From NCBI GenBank assembly GCA_964372095.1, contig CAYJPV010000010.1:62001-126000 (forward strand): a DNA stretch of 64,000 nucleotides, read 5' to 3'. A model generated the notes under the pieces. It saw only the letters and a list, made by a program, of their open reading frames with translations. It was not told the origin of the DNA and ran no database searches. Origin of the DNA: CAYJPV01 sp964372095 (GTDB lineage: Bacteria > Acidobacteriota > Vicinamibacteria > Vicinamibacterales > JAKQTR01). Below, piece by piece: positions 27,022-34,434 of this stretch. Every line of letters begins with the position of its first letter. The first letter of the stretch is position 1. Made by a program: the position numbers and the translations under genes.

Positions 27022-27753
27022 CTACCGTCCCACGCACTCCGCGTGCGGGCGGTAACCCGCCGCCACTGCGGACTCGCGCGTGGTGAAGACCGCCGTGCAG
27101 TCCTTGCAGTTGTAGTTTGCACAGCCCGGCGCGTGGAAGACCCGACTCCTGACGTCGCCGTGGAACGGCCCCGAGGTTGCCGCCCCTGGCGTGCCGAACG
27201 GCGAGCGCCCGGTTGCCGGGGCGCGCCGCGAGCGGGCTTGCCGGTAGTCCCACGGCGCCATCGGCCTGGCGTCCTGCCACAGGCCCCGGCGCGCACGTCG
27301 GGCGCTCTCCTCAGCCATCGCGTACCGCTCATCGTCCGAATACTGGCGATAGTGCCACGCGAAGCCGCTCTGGATCAGCGCTAGCCCGACGTCGCTGCCG
27401 TCCGCCGTCACGCGAGACACGCGGCGTTTGTACCGATCAATGTCCACGACCGTCACGGTGACAGTCTTGCCGAAGACGAGGTTCGAGAGCGCCCGCTTGC
27501 TGACGTTGCCGAAGGCCTGACCGCCTTCGGGCGCGTCCACGCCGTGGAGACGGACCTGGACCTCGCGCCCCGCGTGCAGGACCACCAGCGAGTCGCCATC
27601 GGTTACGCCGACGACGCGTCCGGTGAAGGTCGCCGGCGACTGGGCGCACGCCGCAGGCGCGAGCGACAGCACCAGCAGCGCAATGATGGAGCACGTCTCC
27701 AGAAGATACGCCCGACGGTGACGGGGGAGCCGAGTCGTGCGGGGCGTGTGCAT
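27022..27753 (-). CDS. Secreted thermonuclease (SNase) with C-terminal Ada-like metal-binding motif
   Basis: 243 aa from the ATG at 27753; the frame stays open upstream, but that part belongs to another remnant. A signal peptide (SIIALLVLSLAPAACAQ) leads into an OB-fold nuclease: GVTDGDSLVVL, VRLHGVDAPEGGQAFG, DIDRYKRRVSRV, GLALIQSGFAWHYRQY, EESARRARRGLW. The catalytic Arg/Asp/Glu pattern of staphylococcal nuclease is largely recognisable. The last ~40 residues (VFHAPGCANYNCKDC, AVAAGYRPHAEC) carry four Cys and resemble a small metal-binding Ada-like module often appended to secreted nucleases. It probably degrades environmental DNA or RNA for nutrients. Confidence 0.85.
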   Translation of the reverse strand: MHTPRTTRLPRHRRAYLLETCSIIALLVLSLAPAACAQSPATFTGRVVGVTDGDSLVVLHAGREVQVRLHGVDAPEGGQAFGNVSKRALSNLVFGKTVTVTVVDIDRYKRRVSRVTADGSDVGLALIQSGFAWHYRQYSDDERYAMAEESARRARRGLWQDARPMAPWDYRQARSRRAPATGRSPFGTPGAATSGPFHGDVRSRVFHAPGCANYNCKDCTAVFTTRESAVAAGYRPHAECVGR

Positions 27754-28152
27754 TGGCCGACATGGTAACACCGGCCCCGGGGCTGCAGGGGGCTCCCCTC
27801 CGGCTCGACCGGTGTGGCGGACGTAGGCAACGGTGGTCGGCTCGAGCGTCTCGATCCGGACCGTGCGCGCTACTTTTGCAGGCATCGTGGTGTGCGTCAT
27901 GAACGTCCGGGGCGACCTCTGTGGTCCGCCCTCGACCAGCGTGTCGCGAACATCGACCATGTGGTCGAATGTGTGGCCGCGCGCCGTGAAACTCAGCTTT
28001 GGCGCAGGCGGCTAACCGGCTGGCAGATAATGGCTTAGTGCTACGGCGCGAGCATTCGACCATGCTGGCCCGCGGATTGCTATCGAGTCTGTGGGCGGGC
28101 GCGACGACCGGGCCTGTTGCGCCTGCCTCTCGATTCTGAAGGGAGCCACTCC
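27754..28152. other. 400-bp gap between the SNase and cytochrome genes
   Basis: This gap separates divergent genes and should hold promoters for both. Apart from the GyrI-like coding scrap listed separately, I see no complete gene. A ribosome site (AAGGGAG at 28139-28145) serves the cytochrome start. Confidence 0.5.
27808..27960 (-). pseudogene. Fragment resembling the start of a GyrI-like effector domain
   Basis: On the minus strand the frame reads ARTVRIETLEPTTVAYVRHTG, the usual opening of GyrI/Rob-type small-molecule-binding domains (first strand, then V-A-Y-V-R-H-x-G). After HTG the similarity ends abruptly in proline-rich sequence and the frame runs into the SNase gene. Two in-frame Met codons (27960, 27900) exist. 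It looks like the first 30 or so residues of a deleted gene. Confidence 0.4.
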
Positions 28153-29868
28153 GTGAGCCAGTCGATGAACTCCTCCACGGTCGTCTCGACCTCACGTTCA
28201 CGCCGCGGGAGCGGCAGGAGCTGGCTGGCGTTGCTGGCAGGCACGTCGGTGGCCCTGGGCTCCCTGATGGTCGTGTTCGCCCAGGAAGGCCCGCGACCGG
28301 GCCTTCCACTGACGACGTTTCAGACCGCCGACTTCTCGGGATCGGGCAGCTGCGCGGTGTGCCACACGGGCCTGAAGGACTCAACGGGCACGGACGTTTC
28401 CATCGACACCCACTGGCGCTCGACGATGATGGCGAATTCGAGCAAGGACCCGCTGTGGCGGGCGAAGGTGAGCGCGGAAGTGGCGCGGAACCCTGAACTG
28501 AAAAGCGTCATCGAAGCCAAGTGCGCCACGTGTCACACGCCCATGGCCCGCACGCAGGCCCTGACCGACGGTGCGCCGGTGGCGCTCCTGGGAGACGGGT
28601 TCTTCGACTCCGCACATCCGCTGCACGCCGCGGGCGCGGACGGCGTGTCGTGTACGCTCTGCCACCAGATCCGGAACACCGACCTCGGGACGCCGGCGAG
28701 CTTCACGGGCCACTACCACATCGACACGTCCACCGCACCGCCGAACCGGATTGCCTACGGGCCGTTCGCCGCGCCATTCGGAATCCCGATGCTCAACACG
28801 TCTGGCTTCACGCCGATCGAGGGCTCCCACACACGTGAGTCGGGTATGTGCGCCACCTGCCACACACTGTACACACCGACGGTGAACGCCGCTGGCCTGA
28901 TCGTGGGCGAACTGCCCGAGCAGACGCCGTACCTCGAGTGGGAACACAGCATCTACGGCGATGGCCTGGGCGAAGAGCGAAGCTGTCAGCAGTGCCACAT
29001 GCCGGCGGCCGTGGGTCCGGCGGTCATCTCGAACCGCCCGGGGAGGTTGCCGGCGCGCGCGCCATTCACCCAGCACTACTTCGTCGGGGCGAACTCGTTC
29101 ATGCTGGGCATGCTGAAGTCGCTGACGGACGAACTCGGCCTGACGGCTTCGACGGCGAACTTTGACGCCACGATCCAGCGGACGGCCGACCAGGTGCAGT
29201 CCCGCACGGCCCGCCTGTCCATCGTTGACACCTGGGTCGAGGATCGGCAGGTGACGGCCGTCGTCAAGATCGAGAGCCTGGCCGGGCACAAATTCCCGAC
29301 GGGATTCCCGTCGCGGCGCGCCTGGATTCACCTGACGGTCAACGATGAGCAGGGACGCGTGGTGTTCGAGTCGGGGCGGCCGCTGGAAGACGGGCGCATT
29401 GCCGGCAACGCGGCGGACGACGACGCGGCCGCGCTGGAGCCGCACTACGAGTCGATTACGGCGGCCGACCAGGTGCAGATCTACGAGGCCATCATGGCCG
29501 ACACCGACGGAGCGGTGACGTATACGCTGCTGCGCGGGGCGAAGTACGCGAAAGACAACCGGCTGCTGCCGAGCGGGTTCAACCCCGCCACGGCACACGC
29601 CGATGTGGCGGTGTACGGCAATGCCCGCTTCGATCGCAGCTTCACGGGCGGGTCGGACGAGGTGACCTACAGCGTCGAGTTGCCGCAGGTGTCGGGCCCG
29701 CTCACCGTGACCGCCCGGCTGCTGTATCAACCCGCGTCATACCGCTTCGTCCGTGACCTGCGGACCGACGAGACGCCGGCCATCGAGCAGTTCGGGCGCT
29801 ACTACGACGCGGCCGACAAGGCGCCGGCCGTCGTCGCCACGGCGCAGGTCCCCGTCAAGCGCCCGTAG
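28153..29868 (+). CDS. Secreted multiheme (pentaheme) c-type cytochrome
   Basis: 571 aa from the GTG at 28153, seven bases after AAGGGAG; the ATG at 28165 is an alternative. A signal/anchor (WLALLAGTSVALGSLMVVFAQ) precedes five CXXCH haem sites: CAVCH, CATCH, CTLCH, CATCH and CQQCH. All lie in the first ~300 residues. The second half is a beta-rich domain without haem (WVEDRQVTAVVKIE, AGHKFPTGFPSRRAW). The GHKFPTG-type loop recalls cytochrome c554-like proteins. A role in periplasmic electron transfer is likely, but partner and acceptor are not evident. Confidence 0.85.
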   Translation: MSQSMNSSTVVSTSRSRRGSGRSWLALLAGTSVALGSLMVVFAQEGPRPGLPLTTFQTADFSGSGSCAVCHTGLKDSTGTDVSIDTHWRSTMMANSSKDPLWRAKVSAEVARNPELKSVIEAKCATCHTPMARTQALTDGAPVALLGDGFFDSAHPLHAAGADGVSCTLCHQIRNTDLGTPASFTGHYHIDTSTAPPNRIAYGPFAAPFGIPMLNTSGFTPIEGSHTRESGMCATCHTLYTPTVNAAGLIVGELPEQTPYLEWEHSIYGDGLGEERSCQQCHMPAAVGPAVISNRPGRLPARAPFTQHYFVGANSFMLGMLKSLTDELGLTASTANFDATIQRTADQVQSRTARLSIVDTWVEDRQVTAVVKIESLAGHKFPTGFPSRRAWIHLTVNDEQGRVVFESGRPLEDGRIAGNAADDDAAALEPHYESITAADQVQIYEAIMADTDGAVTYTLLRGAKYAKDNRLLPSGFNPATAHADVAVYGNARFDRSFTGGSDEVTYSVELPQVSGPLTVTARLLYQPASYRFVRDLRTDETPAIEQFGRYYDAADKAPAVVATAQVPVKRP

Positions 29869-29884
29869 CCGCGGTATCATCGGG

Positions 29885-30409
29885 ATGATGCCGACGATCA
29901 CTATCCGTCCCGCCTGTCCGGCCGATGAGCCGTTCCTGATCGCGCTGACGCCGCTGCTTGCGGACTTCCCGCTGCCGGGGTGGCGGACAGCCGACGAGAT
30001 CGCGCAGTCCGATCGGCAGATCCTGCGGGACGCCCTGAGTGGCGCGCTGCGGGACGCCGCGATTCTGGTCGCCGAACTGGCGCCGGACGGCGCGCGGGCG
30101 GGTTACGTGTTCGCCACGACGAAACTCGACTACTTCACGCACGTGGCGCACGCGCACGTGGAGGTGCTGGTCGTCGATCCGGCCGCGCAGGGCTGCGGCG
30201 TGGCACGGGCCCTGATGGACGCGATCGAGCACTGGGCCGGAGCGCGCGGGTACTCGTGGGTCACGCTCAACGTGTTCGACCGCAACACGCGAGCCCGCGC
30301 GCTCTACGACCGCCTGGGCTACGAACCCGAGACTATCCATTACCGGAAGGCGTTGGCGCCTTATCGGGGCCAGAGCCAGCCGAAGGTGCCGGCCGTCAGC
30401 AGGCCGTAG
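29885..30409 (+). CDS. GNAT-family N-acetyltransferase
   Basis: 174 aa; tandem ATGs at 29885 and 29888. GNAT motif A is VEVLVVDPAAQGCGVARALMDAIEHWA (acetyl-CoA pyrophosphate loop Q-G-C-G-V-A), followed by WVTLNVFDRNTRARALYDRLGYEPE, the B motif. The substrate is unknown. Its 3' end overlaps the convergent membrane gene by 49 bp. Confidence 0.85.
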   Translation: MMPTITIRPACPADEPFLIALTPLLADFPLPGWRTADEIAQSDRQILRDALSGALRDAAILVAELAPDGARAGYVFATTKLDYFTHVAHAHVEVLVVDPAAQGCGVARALMDAIEHWAGARGYSWVTLNVFDRNTRARALYDRLGYEPETIHYRKALAPYRGQSQPKVPAVSRP

Positions 30410-30921
30410 ATCAGCCCGTCGATCGTCGACTTGATCGTGGTGCTCCACGCGCGTTTGAACCAGATTGAATTCTGCCAGAGCGCCAGCGAGTACCCGACGA
30501 ACGCGGTGGTGCCCGCGAACCGGAACACGGCCAGGTAATGCGCGTCCGGCCCGACTGCGCGTCCCGCCACGTACGCGGCGAACAGGCTGACCACGAGGCA
30601 GTAGGCGAACCACTGGGCGAGTTGCCCGCCCATCGCCGGCGGACCGGGCGTCATGACGGTCATCATCGCCACGGGGCCCTTCGTCATCTTCGCCACGAAG
30701 GTCGCGTCCTTCAGGTCTGACGGGGATGAACAGTACGGCATCATGTAGTCGCCCGGCGTGACGCCCGCACTTCGCATGGCCTCCATCACTTCGTCTTCAT
30801 GCTTCAGCTTGCCGTAATCGTTGTTGTGGAACGGCAGCACCATGTGGATCAGTGAACTCGCGACAAACACGATGACGGCCGCGACCAGGATCGGCAGCCA
30901 GAGCGCAAGGATGGGCACCAT
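30361..30921 (-). CDS. Conserved membrane protein of unknown function
   Basis: 186 aa with about four hydrophobic segments: residues 3-27, 100-119, 125-146 and 165-184. Between the first two is a soluble stretch (HEDEVMEAMRSAGVTPGDYMMPYCS) with a single Cys. I do not recognise a named family or catalytic motif. The start is well placed, and the 3' end overlaps the convergent acetyltransferase. Confidence 0.7.
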   Translation of the reverse strand: MVPILALWLPILVAAVIVFVASSLIHMVLPFHNNDYGKLKHEDEVMEAMRSAGVTPGDYMMPYCSSPSDLKDATFVAKMTKGPVAMMTVMTPGPPAMGGQLAQWFAYCLVVSLFAAYVAGRAVGPDAHYLAVFRFAGTTAFVGYSLALWQNSIWFKRAWSTTIKSTIDGLIYGLLTAGTFGWLWPR

Positions 30922-31047
30922 AGGGGTCTCCTTGAATTGGACGGGGTGGACCGGCGGATTCTATCACGGGCCGTCGGCCTCGACGAATGGAGCGAGATGC
31001 CGTATTCTCCGATGGCATCGGGCTCGGCAGGTGAGGAACCGCGCGTT

Positions 31048-32517
31048 ATGGACGCAGCACAGGTGTTGGGCGCGCTCTCCTGGGACGTCGTGCTCACGGT
31101 CGTCATCGGCGGCTACGCGCTCGGCGTGGCGGTGTTCCTGATTCTCGAGAACCGGAGCCCGCAATCCACGCTCGCGTGGCTGTTCCTGCTGCTGGCCTTC
31201 CCGCTTGGCGGCCTCCTGATCTACATCATGTTCGGCCGCAAGATGCATGCGTTCAGCCGCACACGGCGCATCACCAGGCTCCTCGAGGGGAAGACACTGG
31301 CCCGGCGCGCCGCGCGCCTGGTGGCGGAGCAGCCCCGCAACCTCGAGGCGCTTGCCGACACGCACCACGAGTACGCGCGGTTGGCCGACATGCTCTGGAC
31401 CTCCGCCCAGTCGCCGCTCACGGAGGGGAATGACCTGACAATCCTGCAGGACGCCGGCCAGAAGTATCCGCGACTGATGGAGGACATTCGGGCCGCGTCC
31501 CGGTCGATTCACCTGCTCTACTACGAGTGGGCGTCGGACGCGTTCACGGAAGAGGTCGGTCAGTTGCTGTCCGAGAAGGCCAGAGACGGCGTGCAGGTCC
31601 GGATCATCTACGACCCGTTCGGCAGCCTCACGATGCTGAGCCGTCGTTATGTCGCCAGGCTCCGTGAGAACGGGATTCGGATGCACCCGTTCTCGCCGTT
31701 GTACCGCCTGCACACGCTCAGCTACCGGAATCATCGCAAGATCGCCGTGTTCGATGGCGTGGTCGGGTATTCCGGCGGGCTGAACATGAGCGAGGCGCAC
31801 CTGACCGGGCCCGAGGGGTTCACCGGCTGGCGCGATACGCACGCCCGCGTGACGGGAGAGGCGGTGCCCATTCTTCAGGCGGTGTTCGCGACCATGTGGC
31901 ACAACACCACGGGGGAGAACCTCTGGGCGGAGCGGTTCTTCCCGGAAGTCGCCGAGCGTCAAGGCGGCGTCCCCGTTCAGGTCGTGAGCGCGGGACCCGA
32001 CTCGCGGTGGGAAGCGATCCGCCAGGCGTACCTCGCGATGATCGCCCTGGCCCGCCATCACGTCTACATCCAGTCACCGTTCCTGATTCCGGACTCGAGC
32101 GTGGCCGAGGCCATGAAGACGGCGGCGCTGGCCGGACTGGACATCCGCGTGATGATCGCGCCGCGGGGCGCGGAGTGTTCGCCCGCCTACCGGGCCGGCC
32201 TCACGTACGCCGCCGATATGGCCCGCGCGGGCGTCAAGGTCTTCCTGTACAAGGGCGCCTACTTCCACGCCAAGACCGTGTGCGTCGATTCGGTCCTGTG
32301 CTCGATCGGTTCGGCCAACATGGACATCCGGAGCTTCTCGATCAACTACGAAACCAACCTGGTGGTCTACGACGAGCGGACCACACGCGAACTCGAAGCC
32401 TGCTTCGAGTCGGACCTCGGGCGCTGCGTGGCGTTCTCGAGGGCCAAGTACCAGGCCCGCCCGCCACTCACGCGGTTCGTCGACTCGACCCTGCGCCTGT
32501 GCTCACCGTTGCTCTGA
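31048..32517 (+). CDS. cls: Cardiolipin synthase (phospholipase D superfamily)
   Basis: 489 aa from the ATG at 31048 (GGTGAGGAA about 10 nt upstream), a typical length for the family; earlier in-frame starts would add an unrelated leader. Two N-terminal membrane helices (VVLTVVIGGYALGVAVFLI and TLAWLFLLLAFPLGGLLI) are followed by two HKD motifs: YRNHRKIAVFDG and YFHAKTVCVDSV, each with the conserved Gly-Gly or Gly-Ser-x-Asn downstream (GYSGGLNM, SIGSANMD). It joins two phosphatidylglycerol molecules (or uses related phosphatidyl donors) at the inner membrane. Confidence 0.92.
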   Translation: MDAAQVLGALSWDVVLTVVIGGYALGVAVFLILENRSPQSTLAWLFLLLAFPLGGLLIYIMFGRKMHAFSRTRRITRLLEGKTLARRAARLVAEQPRNLEALADTHHEYARLADMLWTSAQSPLTEGNDLTILQDAGQKYPRLMEDIRAASRSIHLLYYEWASDAFTEEVGQLLSEKARDGVQVRIIYDPFGSLTMLSRRYVARLRENGIRMHPFSPLYRLHTLSYRNHRKIAVFDGVVGYSGGLNMSEAHLTGPEGFTGWRDTHARVTGEAVPILQAVFATMWHNTTGENLWAERFFPEVAERQGGVPVQVVSAGPDSRWEAIRQAYLAMIALARHHVYIQSPFLIPDSSVAEAMKTAALAGLDIRVMIAPRGAECSPAYRAGLTYAADMARAGVKVFLYKGAYFHAKTVCVDSVLCSIGSANMDIRSFSINYETNLVVYDERTTRELEACFESDLGRCVAFSRAKYQARPPLTRFVDSTLRLCSPLL

Positions 32518-32584
32518 CGCCGCGCTGGCGCCACGCCCCCGCTGCGACCATGCGTCGGGATAAGCTATCAGGGGAGTGTGGGCG

Positions 32585-34420
32585 ATGGAACACGTCAACC
32601 TGGGCGATCGGCTGGCCTCAATCACTGAATACTGGCGCCCGGAAGTGGTGGCGCGCCTCAACGGCCAGGACATCAAGCTTGTGAAGTTCCGCGGCGAATT
32701 CGTGTGGCACCACCACGCCGATGCCGACGAGTTATTCCTGTGTCTTGACGGGGCGTTTCGCATCGAGTTCCGCGATCGTGTCGTGCGCCTGCAGGCGGGC
32801 GACTGCGTGGTCGTGCCACGCGGCATCGAACACCGGCCGGTGGCCGACGACGACGTGTCGGTACTGTTGTGCGAGCCGTCCGGTGTGCGCAACACGGGCA
32901 ACGTGGAGCACGAGACCCTGACGGCACCGATGCCGGCCGGGTCTGGCCCCGGCCATTCGCCCGTCGTCTCGGAGGCGGCGTTCGGGCACCCGTCCGATCC
33001 GGCCAGTCTCGAACTGACCGCCGAAGAGATGCAGCGGTTCGGTGAGGCGGCGCTGGCGCGGACGGTAGCCCACGTGGCCGCTATGCCCGATCTGCCGGTT
33101 CGCGGCGACGTGGCGGCCGAAGCGCTGTGCCTGGCGATGCGCGAGGCTGCTCCGGACGCAGGGGCGCCTGTCGAGACGTTGCTCGACCCGCTCTTCCGCG
33201 ACTGGATTCCCCGATCGTTCACCACGCCGTCGCCGGGGTATCTCGCCTACATTCCCGGCGGCGGGTTGTACCCGGCGGCGATTGCCGACTTCATCAGTGC
33301 GGCGACGAATCGGTACACGGGCGTGTGGCTCGCCGCGCCGGCGCTGGTGCAGCTCGAAGCCAACGTTCTCGACTGGTTCCGCTCGTGGATGGGATTCCCA
33401 GAGTCCACGCGCGGCCTGCTCACGACGGGCGGATCGATGGCGGCGTTCAATGCCGTGCTGTGTGCGCGCGAGCGGCACCTGGGCCGCGACGTCCGCCCCG
33501 GCGTGCTCTACACCTCGACACACGTACATCACTCGGTGGCGAAAGCCGCGCGCCTCGCGGGCATCTTCGAGGATCGCGTGCGGCACATCCCGGTGGACGG
33601 GCAGTTCCGCATGCGCATCGACGCCCTCGGCGACGCCGTCCGCGCCGACCGGGCGGCGGGCCTGCGGCCGTTCATGGTGGTGTCGTCCGCCGGGACGACC
33701 AACACGGGGGCCGTGGATCCGCTCAACGCCATTGCCGACTTCTGCGACGCCGAAGGACTGTGGCATCACGTGGACGGTGCGTACGGCGCCTTCTTCCACA
33801 TGTGCGACGACCTGCGGCCGCTGCTGCACGGGTTGCCCCGTGCCGACTCGCTGACGCTCGATCCGCACAAGGGGCTGTTCCTGCCGTACGGCACCGGCGC
33901 GCTGCTGGTGCGCGACGGCACCGCGCTGCGAGCCGTGCACGGCATGTCGGCTGGATACCTGCCGGGCACACCAGACGCCGACCGCTTCTACGACCCGAGC
34001 CAGTACGGGCCGGAGTTGTCGCGGCCGTTTCCGGGCCTGCGTGTCTGGATGTGCCTGAAGGTCTTCGGCGCGGCGCGGTTCCGCGCGGCCCTGACCGAGA
34101 AGCGGGCGCTGGCGGTGCAGGTCGCTGCGCGTCTGGCGACGGTGCCCGGCCTCGTCATGGTGGCACCGCCGCAGTTGTCGCTGTGCGCGTTCCACCTGTC
34201 GTGGCCAGGCGCCACGCTCGAGCAGGAAAACACCGCCACGGAAACGTTGCTCGAGCGGGTGACGAGGCGCGGGCGCGTGATGATCACGGGCTGCACGGTG
34301 GATGGCCGGTTCCTCGGGCGCGTGTGCGTGCTGAGTTTCCGGACGCGGCAGGCGCAGATCGATGCGTGTGTCGAGGATGTCGTGGCCGACGCGGCCGCCA
34401 TCCTGGCGGCGGCGTCATGA
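32585..34420 (+). CDS. Cupin fused to a group II PLP-dependent decarboxylase
   Basis: 611 aa from the ATG at 32585. Residues 1-110 form a single cupin domain (WHHHADADELFLCLDG and GDCVVVPRGIEHRPV, His/Glu metal-site pattern). After a Pro/Gly-rich linker, residues ~135-611 are a PLP decarboxylase of the aromatic/glutamate decarboxylase group: TTGGSMAAFNAVL, HHVDGAYGAFF (Asp for the pyridine N) and the Schiff-base Lys K429 in SLTLDPHKGLFLPYG. The enzyme part is complete. No stop or start separates the two. The cupin could sense a small molecule or tune the enzyme, which is inference. The amino-acid substrate is undefined. Confidence 0.85.
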   Translation: MEHVNLGDRLASITEYWRPEVVARLNGQDIKLVKFRGEFVWHHHADADELFLCLDGAFRIEFRDRVVRLQAGDCVVVPRGIEHRPVADDDVSVLLCEPSGVRNTGNVEHETLTAPMPAGSGPGHSPVVSEAAFGHPSDPASLELTAEEMQRFGEAALARTVAHVAAMPDLPVRGDVAAEALCLAMREAAPDAGAPVETLLDPLFRDWIPRSFTTPSPGYLAYIPGGGLYPAAIADFISAATNRYTGVWLAAPALVQLEANVLDWFRSWMGFPESTRGLLTTGGSMAAFNAVLCARERHLGRDVRPGVLYTSTHVHHSVAKAARLAGIFEDRVRHIPVDGQFRMRIDALGDAVRADRAAGLRPFMVVSSAGTTNTGAVDPLNAIADFCDAEGLWHHVDGAYGAFFHMCDDLRPLLHGLPRADSLTLDPHKGLFLPYGTGALLVRDGTALRAVHGMSAGYLPGTPDADRFYDPSQYGPELSRPFPGLRVWMCLKVFGAARFRAALTEKRALAVQVAARLATVPGLVMVAPPQLSLCAFHLSWPGATLEQENTATETLLERVTRRGRVMITGCTVDGRFLGRVCVLSFRTRQAQIDACVEDVVADAAAILAAAS

Positions 34421-34434
34421 CGGCGGGCGGCCGT

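Noticed and set aside
32732..34195. 487-codon minus-strand open frame over the cupin-decarboxylase gene
   Set aside because: Antisense shadow; the sense product has two complete domains.
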